A DNA stretch of 64,000 bases, taken from NCBI RefSeq assembly GCF_029218125.1, contig NZ_JARFXX010000003.1, positions 62,001 to 126,000 on the forward strand, in the 5' to 3' direction. Position 1 is the first letter of the stretch. The number at the start of each line of letters is the position of its first letter. The DNA comes from Oscillibacter faecalis_A. Lineage in GTDB: Bacteria > Bacillota > Clostridia > Oscillospirales > Oscillospiraceae. The notes under the pieces were generated by a model, which worked only from the letters and a program-made list of their open reading frames with translations, made no database searches and was not told the DNA's origin. Positions 33,891 to 42,042 of the stretch are shown here, piece after piece. Both the position numbers and the translations under genes were made by a program.

Positions 33891-34799
33891 TTATTTTTCC
33901 CAGAAAACGCGCACGTTGTGATCTGTGACCGGCCAGACCTCTTCCGCCATCGTCCCATCCTGATCGATCTCATAGGTGCAGACGGTAAAATCATAGGAGA
34001 GACCAAAGCTGTCCTTGCAGAGCAGATGGATTTCAACGGTATCGGAGGGTTGGCAGGAAATTTCCAGTCTTTCATCCGCCGTGTCCGGAGTATAGTAGGC
34101 CACATCGGGATCGCTGCTGAAGGTGGACTCCAAAATCTTTGCCGGAAAGGTCTGGACGGTCTCTCCGTTTTTCAGCACCTGAAAGACAGAATCAATTACC
34201 CTCGCGCCATACTGTCTTTCAAGCCCTATATCAATATCCATGCCCATACGGAACATTCCATCTTCATAAACATGACCGCTCAGACTGCTGCTGTTGCTCA
34301 TCAGCGGCAGCAGCATGGCAAGGTCACTGTAACTGGTGACCTCCTCCCGGCTGGTCTGACCGCCGGCGGTGATGTTCATCGCAAAGGACACTTCTCCGGT
34401 CTGCTCCACCGGCAGGCTCACCGGGGCGGTGAACACGCCGTCCGCCCCGGTCATGGGCAGTTCCGCGGTTTGGCCGTTCTGGGTGATCAGCAGCGCCACC
34501 TCCGTGTCCGCCGTCCAGCGGCGGAGGGTGATGCTCATGTCGGCTTGCAGCGTATGGTTTTCCGGGTCAAGACCGGTGGGTTCAAAGGAAAAATCCGACA
34601 GATCCTCCGTCTGCTCCCGCTGCTTTGCGGACAGGTTCGTGATCCGATCATCCATATCGGAAAGCCGCCACGCGATACCGTCCAAATTGCTTTTCAGGAT
34701 CGTCCGCGTATTCACCAGCTCCGCCCGGGTCACAAACAGGGCGATCAGCAGCACTACATTCAGTGCCAGAGATAGGATCTGAAACCAGTTTTTCTTCAT
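33891..34799 (-). CDS. Membrane-anchored protein of unknown function between ecfT and truA
   Basis: A 302-residue protein: N-terminal membrane helix at ~4-24 (WFQILSLALNVVLLIALFVT), a short coiled-coil stretch to ~65 (RLSDMDDRITNLSAKQREQT), then outer beta-rich segments, probably two Ig-like domains (ADTEVALLITQNGQTAEL; PSDTVEIHLLCKDSFG). I do not recognise a family. AAAGGAG 7 bp before the ATG at 34799 decides the start. It sits 28 bp before truA and 67 bp after ecfT. An outer-face binding or envelope role is likely, nothing more specific. Confidence 0.65.
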   Translation of the reverse strand: MKKNWFQILSLALNVVLLIALFVTRAELVNTRTILKSNLDGIAWRLSDMDDRITNLSAKQREQTEDLSDFSFEPTGLDPENHTLQADMSITLRRWTADTEVALLITQNGQTAELPMTGADGVFTAPVSLPVEQTGEVSFAMNITAGGQTSREEVTSYSDLAMLLPLMSNSSSLSGHVYEDGMFRMGMDIDIGLERQYGARVIDSVFQVLKNGETVQTFPAKILESTFSSDPDVAYYTPDTADERLEISCQPSDTVEIHLLCKDSFGLSYDFTVCTYEIDQDGTMAEEVWPVTDHNVRVFWEK

Positions 34800-34866
34800 A
34801 AGACCGCTCCTTTCACGCAAAGCATTTTCCCTTTACAGAATTTGTGTTTACAGAGTTTTTCTGTTT

Positions 34867-35673
34867 TTAGGCGCCCAGCCTCCGCAGGACTACCACCAGC
34901 GCCAGAATGACCGCGCCGCCCGCCAGAGCGATATAGTCCCGCCGCTGGTATTTCAGAACGTGCAGCTTTGTGCGGCCATCGCCGCCATGATAGCAGCGGC
35001 ATTCCATGGCCGTTGCCAACTCATCGGCCCTGCGGAATGCGCTGATAAACAGCGGCACTAAAATTGGAACAAGGGCCTTGGCCTTTTGAAAGATATTTCC
35101 GCTTTCAAAATCCGCGCCTCGTGCCTTCTGTGCCGACATGATCTTATCCGTTTCCTCAATCAAGGTCGGGATAAAGCGCAGAGCAATGGCCATCATCATG
35201 GCCAGCTCGTGAACCGGCACCCGGAGCCTTTTCAACGGCCCCAGCAGCGACTCCAATCCGTCCGTCAGCCGAATGGGGCTGGTGGTGTAGGTCATCAAAA
35301 ACGTACCCATGACCAGAAGCATAATGCGGACAACCATGAAAAGCGCATTCTGGATGCCCTTTTCCGAAATGCGAAGGATGCCCCATTCCAGAAGATACGT
35401 TTCAGCCGGTGTGAAGAAAATATTCAGGATACCGGTAAAGGCGATAATGACCACCAGCGGCTTCAGCCCGCGCACCAGCGACTTGAAGCCGACCTTGGAT
35501 ATTTTCACGCACACGGCCAGCGTGGCCGCCATAACCATGTATCCAAGCAGGCCCTTGGCGCTGAACAGCGCAATGATGTACAGCGTGACCAGTAAAATTT
35601 TAGTGCGGGGGTCCAGCCGGTGTGCCACGGTATTGCCCGGGAAATATTGCCCCAGTGTAATGTCCTTCAGCAT
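34867..35673 (-). CDS. ecfT: ECF transporter transmembrane protein EcfT
   Basis: A 268-residue membrane protein with about six helices (VTLYIIALFSAKGLLGYMVM; VVRIMLLVMGTFLMTYTT). The coupling helices contain ALRFIPTLIEETDKIMSAQKARGADF, the Ala-Arg-Gly signature of EcfT. It links the two ATPases to substrate-binding S-components for vitamin uptake. Its start overlaps the ecfA2 end by 7 bp. No S-component gene is in the window, so this is a group II module shared by remote S-components. Confidence 0.94.
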   Translation of the reverse strand: MLKDITLGQYFPGNTVAHRLDPRTKILLVTLYIIALFSAKGLLGYMVMAATLAVCVKISKVGFKSLVRGLKPLVVIIAFTGILNIFFTPAETYLLEWGILRISEKGIQNALFMVVRIMLLVMGTFLMTYTTSPIRLTDGLESLLGPLKRLRVPVHELAMMMAIALRFIPTLIEETDKIMSAQKARGADFESGNIFQKAKALVPILVPLFISAFRRADELATAMECRCYHGGDGRTKLHVLKYQRRDYIALAGGAVILALVVVLRRLGA

Positions 35674-36548
35674 TCCGCCCCCTCCCCTCTTAAAGCCAGA
35701 AGCTGCCGTTCCAATGCATCGGCAGTGTAAACGGCCGGGTCAACAGGCAGGCCGCGTTCCTTCAGCTCCATGGCAATGCGCGTGATCTGCGGCACATCCA
35801 AACCAGCGGAGAGCAGCTCCTGCCCTCTGGCAAATACCTCTGCCGATGTGCCCTGCATCAATACATGAGCGTTTTTCAGAACTAAAATCCTATCAACATT
35901 CTGTGCAATCTCATCCATACTGTGGCTCACCAGAATGATCGTCTTACCCTTATTGCGGTGATAGTCCCGGATATTTGCCATCAGATTTTCACGGCCCGCC
36001 GGGTCGAGACCCGCAGTGGGCTCGTCCAGCACCAGAACCTCCGGCTCCATCGCCAAAACGCCCGCCAGCGCGACCCGGCGCTTCTGACCGCCGGAAAGCT
36101 CAAAGGGGGATTTTTCAAGCTGTTCATCTCGGATTCCCACCAGTTTAGCAGCCTCCCGCACGGCATGGTCCAGCTCCTCACCGGTTTTTCCCTGATTGGC
36201 AGGGCCGAAGGCGATATCCTTGTAAACTGTCTCCTCAAAGAGCTGATATTCCGGGTACTGGAAAACCAGTCCCACGCGGAAGCGAACGTCCCGAATCTTT
36301 TTCGGCTCTGTCCAGATATCTTTCCCATGGAGCAATATCTGCCCCTCTGTAGGCTGAAGCAGACCGTTCAAATGCTGAATCAGAGTGGATTTTCCGGAGC
36401 CGGTATGTCCGATGATTCCTAAAAATTCGCCCTCCTGCACCTCAAAGCTCATGTGGTCTACGGCATTTCGCTGAAAGGGTGTTCCGGCGCCGTAGGTATG
36501 TGTCAGATTTTTTACCTGAATGATCGGTTCCAATGCCCTGTCCTCCAT
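35667..36548 (-). CDS. ecfA2: ECF transporter ATPase EcfA2
   Basis: A 293-residue ABC ATPase: Walker A GHTGSGKST, Q-loop FQYPEYQLFEETV, signature LSGGQKRRVALAG, Walker B LVLDEPTAGLD. The frame extends 13 codons further, but the ATG at 36548 shares its A with the ecfA1 stop (TAATG), giving coupled translation. Powers vitamin import with EcfA1, EcfT and exchangeable S-components. Confidence 0.95.
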   Translation of the reverse strand: MEDRALEPIIQVKNLTHTYGAGTPFQRNAVDHMSFEVQEGEFLGIIGHTGSGKSTLIQHLNGLLQPTEGQILLHGKDIWTEPKKIRDVRFRVGLVFQYPEYQLFEETVYKDIAFGPANQGKTGEELDHAVREAAKLVGIRDEQLEKSPFELSGGQKRRVALAGVLAMEPEVLVLDEPTAGLDPAGRENLMANIRDYHRNKGKTIILVSHSMDEIAQNVDRILVLKNAHVLMQGTSAEVFARGQELLSAGLDVPQITRIAMELKERGLPVDPAVYTADALERQLLALRGEGAEC

Positions 36549-37396
36549 TACTTCTTCCCAAGCGCCGCCGCAATGGCATCCGCGCATTCCTCCACGGTCA
36601 GAGCATCCGGCGGAACGGCAACGCCATCCCGCCGCAGCCGGTCCAGCAGGTCAATGGTGTCGGGAACCGTCAGGCCCATGGAGCGCAGAGCCTCCACCTT
36701 CGTGAAAACCTCCCGCGGCCCGCCGTCCAAAACCACCTGACCGTCATCCATTACGATCACGCGGTCGGCGTCCTCCGCCTCGTTGATGTGGTGAGTAATA
36801 AGCACCACGGTAATTCCCTTTTCGCGGTTCAGCTTATGCACGGCGGAGAGAACCTCCTGCCGGCCAACGGGGTCCAGCATAGCCGTGGCCTCATCCAGCA
36901 CGATGCAGGCAGGCTCCATTGCAATGACGCCGGCAATAGCTACCCGCTGCTTTTGACCGCCGGAGAGCAGGTGCGGCGCATGGGTGGTAAACGCGGTCAT
37001 ATCCACCGCTGCCAACGCCGCATCGACCCGGCGGCGAATCTCCTCCGTCGGGACACCTAAGTTCTCGGGGGCAAAGGCTACATCCTCCTCCACAACGTTG
37101 GCAACGATCTGGTTATCCGGGTTCTGGAACACCATTCCCACCCGGCGGCGAATCTCCAAAAGCAGGGCTTCGTCCTGCGTGTCCATGCCCTCTACGTACA
37201 CCTTGCCGCCGCAGGGCAGCAGCACCGCGTTGAGGCATTTTGCAAATGTGGATTTGCCGGAGCCGTTGTGTCCAAGCACCACCACAAAGCTGCCCTTTTC
37301 AATAGTAACGCTGACGTCGCGCAGCGCAAGGGTCTGTGTTTCTCCCTCATCCGCCGGATAGGCGAACGCCAAATTTTTTGTTTCGATCATATCCAT
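36548..37396 (-). CDS. ecfA1: ECF transporter ATPase EcfA1
   Basis: A 282-residue ABC ATPase: Walker A GHNGSGKST, Q-loop FQNPDNQIVANVVEEDVAF (the FQNPDNQ pattern marks EcfA1), signature LSGGQKQRVAIAG, Walker B IVLDEATAMLD. Forms the heterodimer with EcfA2. GAGG lies about 10 bp ahead of the ATG. It follows yitT by 27 bp. Confidence 0.95.
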   Translation of the reverse strand: MDMIETKNLAFAYPADEGETQTLALRDVSVTIEKGSFVVVLGHNGSGKSTFAKCLNAVLLPCGGKVYVEGMDTQDEALLLEIRRRVGMVFQNPDNQIVANVVEEDVAFAPENLGVPTEEIRRRVDAALAAVDMTAFTTHAPHLLSGGQKQRVAIAGVIAMEPACIVLDEATAMLDPVGRQEVLSAVHKLNREKGITVVLITHHINEAEDADRVIVMDDGQVVLDGGPREVFTKVEALRSMGLTVPDTIDLLDRLRRDGVAVPPDALTVEECADAIAAALGKK

Positions 37397-37423
37397 GAAG
37401 CGGATACCTCATTTGATTATAAT

Positions 37424-38290
37424 TTAATCCAGCGGAGCCCGGTAAAAACCGCCGTAGAAATTTTCCGTCCGCAGCACGTTGATAATAGCGTGGGGGTCCA
37501 CCTGTAAAATCAGATGAACGATGTCGCTTTCTTCATAGCTGGAGATCACCGTATGCAGTACGTTCATCGGCTCATGGCTGTAGCCGCCGATGGCGTTGAC
37601 GCAGGAAATGCCATGCCGGCACGCCTTAATATACGCCGCCATGATCTCCTCCGCTTTTCTGGTCGTGACCTGCAGGGTCAGGCGCTCATAGCGGTGGTGG
37701 AACGCCTCCACGGTTTTCGTGGAAATAAATTGGAAAAGAATGGAATATCCCGCATACAGCCAGCCGAACAAAAAGCCGAATACGCACAGGATGCAGGCGT
37801 TGAACACAAATACATAAGACCAGATGGACTTTCCCGTTTTGTTGGAAACGTAAAGGGCAATAAAGTCCGTGCCGCCGGTGGAGGCATTGCCCTTCAGGGC
37901 AAGGACAACGCTGATACCCATTAAAAAGCCGCCGAAGACCGCGTTCAGCAGAATGTCATCAAAAATTGCCGGGAAGGTCAGGATTTTTAGAAACAAGCTG
38001 GTCAGTATGACCTGAAGGCAGGAAAAAAGCGTAAAGCGCGGACTGATGCTGCGATAGCAAAGGAATGCCACCGGCAGATTTAAGGCCACCAGCGCCACAG
38101 AAGTCGAAATAGCGCCGCCAAAAAGCGCGGCCACCCGGTCAATTAAAATCGCAACGCCCGTGAAGCCGCCGGAAAGCAGGCCCGCAGTCTGAACAAAGCT
38201 CTCAATCACAAAGGTTTGCAGCAGGGCCGAAAGCAGCACAGCCAAAAACGTGATGACAAACCTCAACTTTTTGTTCTTGATTTTTATCAT
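37424..38290 (-). CDS. YitT family membrane protein (DUF161/DUF2179)
   Basis: A 288-residue protein with five to six hydrophobic segments in the first ~200 residues (LLSGGFTGVAILIDRVAALF; GISVVLALKGNASTGGTDFIALYV) and a soluble DUF2179 domain at ~205-288 (LTLQVTTRKAEEIMAAYIKA, GISCVNAIGGYSHEPMNVLH). The family is widespread and poorly understood. AAAGGAG precedes the ATG. It is the second gene of the eleven-gene run. Confidence 0.87.
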   Translation of the reverse strand: MIKIKNKKLRFVITFLAVLLSALLQTFVIESFVQTAGLLSGGFTGVAILIDRVAALFGGAISTSVALVALNLPVAFLCYRSISPRFTLFSCLQVILTSLFLKILTFPAIFDDILLNAVFGGFLMGISVVLALKGNASTGGTDFIALYVSNKTGKSIWSYVFVFNACILCVFGFLFGWLYAGYSILFQFISTKTVEAFHHRYERLTLQVTTRKAEEIMAAYIKACRHGISCVNAIGGYSHEPMNVLHTVISSYEESDIVHLILQVDPHAIINVLRTENFYGGFYRAPLD

Positions 38291-38318
38291 AGCATCTCCT
38301 TTCTCCGAGGATATCCGC

Positions 38319-39182
38319 TTACTCCGAGAACCATCTTCCTGTTGCGCCGCAGGGCAGCGCCATACCGGTAGCAGACACCGGCAGCCCCAATTCGTCCCAG
38401 CTCACCGTGCCACCGTATTTTTCGGCTACCAGCAGATGCAGCAGATACCCAAGTACACTGGGCGCCAGCCCTGTTGTATAGGAATTGATGAGGACAAACA
38501 GCGGCTTGTCCGACAAAACACCGGCGCACAGCTTCACAAAGGGATACAGGCTCTCCTCCAACTTCCAGACCTCGCCGCCGGGGCCGCGTCCATAGCTGGG
38601 CGGGTCCATGATGATGGCGTCATAGGTCTTGCCGCGGCGAATCTCCCGCTCCACAAATTTCGCGCAGTCATCTACGATCCAACGAATCGGTGCGTCTGAC
38701 AGGCCGGAAAGACGCGCATTGTCCTTGGCCCATGCCACCATACCCTTTGCCGCATCCACATGGCACACGCTGGCCCCTGCCTTGGCGCAGGCCACGGTAG
38801 CGCCGCCGGTATAGGCAAACAGGTTCAGCACCCGGATAGGCCGGCCGGCATTGCGAATCTTATTCATAGCAAAATCCCAGTTCACCGCCTGCTCGGGAAA
38901 CAGGCCCGTATGCTTGAAGTTCATGGGCTTTACCTGAAAGGTCAGCTCATCGTAGTGAATTTGCCAGCTTTCCGGCAGTGTTTTTTTCTCCCAGTGTCCG
39001 CCGCCGGTCTGAGATCGGAGATATCTGGCGTTTGCCTTTTTCCATGCGGGATGGCGATGATCCGTTTCCCAGATGGCCTGCGGGTCCGGGCGCACCAAAT
39101 ACTGCTTGTCCCAGCGTTCCAGCTTTTCTCCTCCGCCGCAGTCCAGCAGCTCATAATCCTGCCATTGATCCGCAATCCACAT
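38319..39182 (-). CDS. Class I SAM-dependent RNA methyltransferase, RlmI-like
   Basis: A 287-residue protein. The SAM-binding motif is VLNLFAYTGGATVACAKAGA, followed by CHVDAAKGMVAWAKDNA and the catalytic-type IIMDPPSYGRGPGG. The DPPSYG motif and layout match rRNA large-subunit cytosine or guanine methyltransferases of the RlmI/RlmK group, but the N-terminal PUA domain is missing and replaced by a ~100-residue segment. GGGAGG before the ATG at 39182 decides the start against a longer frame. It has its own strong promoter and heads the long run. The exact target base is uncertain. Confidence 0.82.
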   Translation of the reverse strand: MWIADQWQDYELLDCGGGEKLERWDKQYLVRPDPQAIWETDHRHPAWKKANARYLRSQTGGGHWEKKTLPESWQIHYDELTFQVKPMNFKHTGLFPEQAVNWDFAMNKIRNAGRPIRVLNLFAYTGGATVACAKAGASVCHVDAAKGMVAWAKDNARLSGLSDAPIRWIVDDCAKFVEREIRRGKTYDAIIMDPPSYGRGPGGEVWKLEESLYPFVKLCAGVLSDKPLFVLINSYTTGLAPSVLGYLLHLLVAEKYGGTVSWDELGLPVSATGMALPCGATGRWFSE

Positions 39183-39247
39183 CAAGATTCCTCCCTCGCG
39201 TTCCCCGGCCTTCGGCAGAACGCACTTACTCATAATAAAACGATTTT

Positions 39248-39276
39248 ATTGTAGCATGAAATCCCATTACGGTCAA
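39248..39276 (-). promoter_or_regulatory. Promoter of the methyltransferase–ecf–truA–clp run
   Basis: TTGACC (39271-39276) and TACAAT (39248-39253) on the minus strand with a 17-bp spacer; it lies between the spoIVA terminator and the methyltransferase gene. Confidence 0.8.
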
Positions 39277-39310
39277 CAGCTTTCCCATCTGTGACCATGA
39301 CGTTATGAAG

Positions 39311-39345
39311 TTAAAAAAAGGACGGGAGCTCATCGCCCCCGTCTC
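39311..39345 (-). terminator. spoIVA terminator
   Basis: On the minus strand GACGGGGGC pairs with GCTCCCGTC around ATGA-type loop bases, followed by CTTTTTTTAAC, starting 8 bp past the spoIVA stop. The host terminator is intact. Confidence 0.9.
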
Positions 39346-39352
39346 TTGAAAT

Positions 39353-39637
39353 TTACAGAATGATACAGATTAGGCCGCCGCTGCCCTCGTTGATAATGCG
39401 GGTCAGTGTCTCCTGCAGCTTCTTTCTTGCGTCCTCCGGCATTCGCTTCAACTTGGTCTGCAGATCGTCGCTGACGACCTCGTGAAAGCTGCGGCCGAAG
39501 ATGTTGGATTGCCAGATCTTACTGGTGTCTCCCTCAAACTCCTGCAGCAGATAGTTCACCATGTCCTCGGACTGCTTTTCATTCCCCATAATAGGGCTGA
39601 CCGCCGTTTCAATATCTGCCCGAATCATGTGTATGCT
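39353..39637 (-). pseudogene. spoIVA: 3' fragment of spoIVA (C-terminal 94 residues), interrupted by insertion
   Basis: From the codons SIHMIRADIE at 39637 to the stop, the minus strand encodes the C-terminus of the sporulation coat-basement ATPase SpoIVA: EKQSEDMVNYLLQEFEGD, IWQSNIFGRSFHEVV, LKRMPEDARKKLQETL and the terminal INEGSGGLICIIL that is characteristic of SpoIVA. A complete SpoIVA has about 490 residues with an N-terminal Walker A. Immediately upstream of SIHM, where homologues read approximately ..APSIHM, homology stops and the recombinase 3' end begins. There is no proper start codon or ribosome site (only a TTG at 39646), so the fragment is not expressed alone. No frameshift lies within it, so it could be functional if rejoined to its 5' part. 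Confidence 0.9.
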
Positions 39638-41268
39638 CTGGTACAAACCGAAGTCTTTCCTTTGGACCTTTTTATCACGTAATTCTGCTGCTCCGGCATA
39701 CCTTTCAGATAGACAGTAACATGAACCACTTTCTTATCCTCTGTCCCCATAACCTCCATGTAATCCAGCAAGGCATCTACGAGGCCAACTGTAAACCCTT
39801 CCGAGAAATCAAGCTCTCTGGAAATCATCTGCTTTAATGCTCTGGTATACTGAACTCGGTCCTGATCATCCTGTCGCTGTTTCTCCAGCTCTGCCAGACG
39901 ATCTTCCAATGTTTTCAGTTCCGCATTGAAACGTTCATTTCTGGCAGCAAACTCCGCATTCGACAGGTTCCCACTGATGCTTAAATCCAACAGCCGGTCC
40001 TTTCGCTGCAAAATAGTGTCCATCTCTGCCTTGCATTTCGTAGTTTCCGCTTCAATTTTATCTTTCGTGTCAACGGAATTGTAAATACGGATCAGTTCTT
40101 CTACGATCTCTGACTTGTACTTGGCAACTTCCTCTAACGATTGGCGCAAAATATCGTCAATTTCAGTTGTGTAAAGGATTGGCATTTCACAGCCACTCTT
40201 GCCGTTTTTTACATATTCCTGACACTGCCACACCTCTTTGTTGCCGCTTTTGTAGCGGTAGAGGCTTCGATAGTAAGGCGTCTTGTGGATGCCGCAGATA
40301 ATCTTCCCACTGTATGGGTACTGGTTCTGGTAGCAGCTTTTATCCTTGGCACTCTGCTTCTCTGACCGGCGCATCAACAGGCGATTCGCCTTGTCCCACA
40401 GTTCTTCCGTCACAATAGGCGGCACATTTTCTTCATCCCGATACATGATCCACTCATCCGGTGAAAAATATTTGACGTTCTTCAGCTTGTAATCAATCTT
40501 ACTGGTTTTTCCTCCGCAGTACCAGCCTTTATACTTTGGATTGCTGAGAATCCCCCGGACTGTACTAAAGGAAAAGCCTCTGCCGTTGCTGTTTTTATAG
40601 CCGTGGTCTGTCAGATAATTAGCGATCGCCCGGACACCCATATACTGATTGGCGTACAGATCAAAAGTCAAACGGACGATCTCCGCCTCTGTCTCGTCAA
40701 TCACCAACTTTCCATCCTGCTTCCGATAGCCCCAAATTCGGTTGCTTCCCAACACCACACCGTTTTCAATGGCACGTTTGAAGCCGAACTTCACACGCTC
40801 TGAAATCTTGCGTACTTCATCCTGTGCGATACTGGACATGATAGTTAAACGCAGCTCCGCATCCGGCATCAAGGTATTGATATTGTCCGACTGAAAAAAG
40901 ACGCCTACACCGCATTGAAGCAATTCCTGCGTGTAGCGGATGCTATCCAGCGTATTGCGGGAAAATCGGGAGATCTCTTTTGTCACAATGAAGTCGAATT
41001 TCTTTTCATGGGCATCTTCGATCATCCGTAAAAAACGTTCCCGCTTTTTTACACTGGTGCCGCTGAGTCCTTCGTCCACATACCCCTCAACAAATGTCCA
41101 GTTTGGGCAACGCTGGATAAAATCGGTATAGTAGCTGACCTGTGCAGACAACGAGTGTAATTGCTCGTCCTTATCTGTGGAAACGCGGGCATAGTATGTA
41201 ACGCGCAGCGGAAGATCATAAATAGTCTTTCCTGAAGTTAAGGCATTTCGTATTTCATAAATATCCAC
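39625..41268 (-). CDS. Large serine recombinase, SpoIVCA/TnpX type
   Basis: A 547-residue recombinase: resolvase domain with catalytic serine in YYARVSTDKDEQ (S30 from the chosen start), EGLSGTS and FSRNTLDSIRYTQELLQ; a Recombinase domain (~190-290, GVRAIANYLTDHGY, SNPKYKGWYCGG); a zinc-ribbon (CGIHKTPYYR, CQEYVKNGKSGCEMP); then a ~110-residue coiled coil. An ATG at 41298 lacks a ribosome site and overlaps the promoter; a GTG at 41268 has GGAGG 6 bp upstream and is preferred. Its last five codons and stop are spoIVA DNA, so integration created the present C-terminus (..RAYT). Likely the integrase/excisionase of this element. Confidence 0.92.
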   Translation of the reverse strand: MDIYEIRNALTSGKTIYDLPLRVTYYARVSTDKDEQLHSLSAQVSYYTDFIQRCPNWTFVEGYVDEGLSGTSVKKRERFLRMIEDAHEKKFDFIVTKEISRFSRNTLDSIRYTQELLQCGVGVFFQSDNINTLMPDAELRLTIMSSIAQDEVRKISERVKFGFKRAIENGVVLGSNRIWGYRKQDGKLVIDETEAEIVRLTFDLYANQYMGVRAIANYLTDHGYKNSNGRGFSFSTVRGILSNPKYKGWYCGGKTSKIDYKLKNVKYFSPDEWIMYRDEENVPPIVTEELWDKANRLLMRRSEKQSAKDKSCYQNQYPYSGKIICGIHKTPYYRSLYRYKSGNKEVWQCQEYVKNGKSGCEMPILYTTEIDDILRQSLEEVAKYKSEIVEELIRIYNSVDTKDKIEAETTKCKAEMDTILQRKDRLLDLSISGNLSNAEFAARNERFNAELKTLEDRLAELEKQRQDDQDRVQYTRALKQMISRELDFSEGFTVGLVDALLDYMEVMGTEDKKVVHVTVYLKGMPEQQNYVIKRSKGKTSVCTRAYT

Positions 41269-41300
41269 AGGTAGCCTCCGTAACTTCTGTTTGTTCATAT

Positions 41301-41329
41301 ATCATACTATAAGAAACGCAATTTTTCAA
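41301..41329 (-). promoter_or_regulatory. Promoter of the recombinase gene
   Basis: TTGAAA (41324-41329) and TATGAT (41301-41306) on the minus strand, 17-bp spacer. A start near 41294 falls past the upstream ATG and supports translation from the GTG at 41268. It looks sigmaA-like; I see no mother-cell sigmaE/sigmaK pattern. Confidence 0.6.
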
Positions 41330-41355
41330 TCACCTCTCCCCTGCTATCCACTTTA

Positions 41356-41517
41356 TCAAAAATGAATATGCTTCTTTGTCGAAATCAACACCGTTAGCCT
41401 CCCATCAATTTCAAGCATTGCAGCATTTCTTTTCTCTGAACCAAAAAGCGGCATATTTGTAAGGTGCTGTTCCTCAACAGGTATCGCCATATTCGGCAGA
41501 CATACGTTCATACGCAT
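41356..41517 (-). CDS. Small 53-residue protein upstream of the recombinase
   Basis: A short minus-strand frame from ATG at 41517 (an in-frame ATG at 41511 is the alternative) to TGA at 41356-41358. It begins 9 bp after the stop of the preceding gene with an AAAGAGAG site. The peptide is mixed and soluble, ending ..LEIDGRLTVLISTKKHIHF, with a plausible beta strand (RLTVLIS). Codon use resembles the neighbours. I recognise no family. Its place directly before a serine recombinase makes a directionality factor one possibility, without further evidence. Confidence 0.55.
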   Translation of the reverse strand: MRMNVCLPNMAIPVEEQHLTNMPLFGSEKRNAAMLEIDGRLTVLISTKKHIHF

Positions 41518-41526
41518 TTCTCTCTT

Positions 41527-42039
41527 TCATCCGCATTGATGGGTTGTATTCATCCAACCATGGTAATCTATCACACTGCCCACAAAATATGGTTTTGACA
41601 AATCCGCCGTCCGCAGCCAGGCATCCATAGGAAGCAGTTCGGCGTGGTCAGAGTCATAGACGTAGAAGCCGAAGCGGTCTGCGTAGCTTTCCGTGACACT
41701 ATTGAGCGCCGCATGGAAAGCCGGGGCAGGCATAATGCTGCTGAACATATCGTAGGACGCCTTTGCCAAAGCCCGTACTGCCGCCATAAAATAGGGATAA
41801 CTGTTTCGGAAATATCGTGCCTTGAAATCGTGGACGAATCGCAGCTGATCTCCGTCCCTTATACAAAGGTCGCCAAAGTGCTGCTCCAAACAACGGATTT
41901 GGACTGCTCTCGTAATTTCGTCCGTATCCGCTGCCGAGTCGGCCACAGTCTGGAAGAACCATTCCGGCAGACTGTCTATGGTAGCCCTCCGGCTCTCTGA
42001 AATCGGCTGCTCTGAAAATTCATAAATTGTGCTGTGCAT
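41527..42039 (-). CDS. Hypothetical protein of the accessory operon
   Basis: A 170-residue soluble protein without signal peptide or membrane segment. It is acidic at the start and rich in aromatic residues throughout (FKARYFRNSYPYFMAAVRAL; DRFGFYVYDSDHAELLPMDA). No family recognised. It starts 3 bp after the LPD28-like gene and ends 9 bp before the 53-residue gene, so it belongs to the same transcript. Confidence 0.65.
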   Translation of the reverse strand: MHSTIYEFSEQPISESRRATIDSLPEWFFQTVADSAADTDEITRAVQIRCLEQHFGDLCIRDGDQLRFVHDFKARYFRNSYPYFMAAVRALAKASYDMFSSIMPAPAFHAALNSVTESYADRFGFYVYDSDHAELLPMDAWLRTADLSKPYFVGSVIDYHGWMNTTHQCG

Positions 42040-42042
42040 GGT

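Noticed and set aside
39353..39646. Independent small gene from the TTG at 39646
   Set aside because: Its whole length past the first three codons is the SpoIVA C-terminus and it has no ribosome site; treated as a gene fragment.
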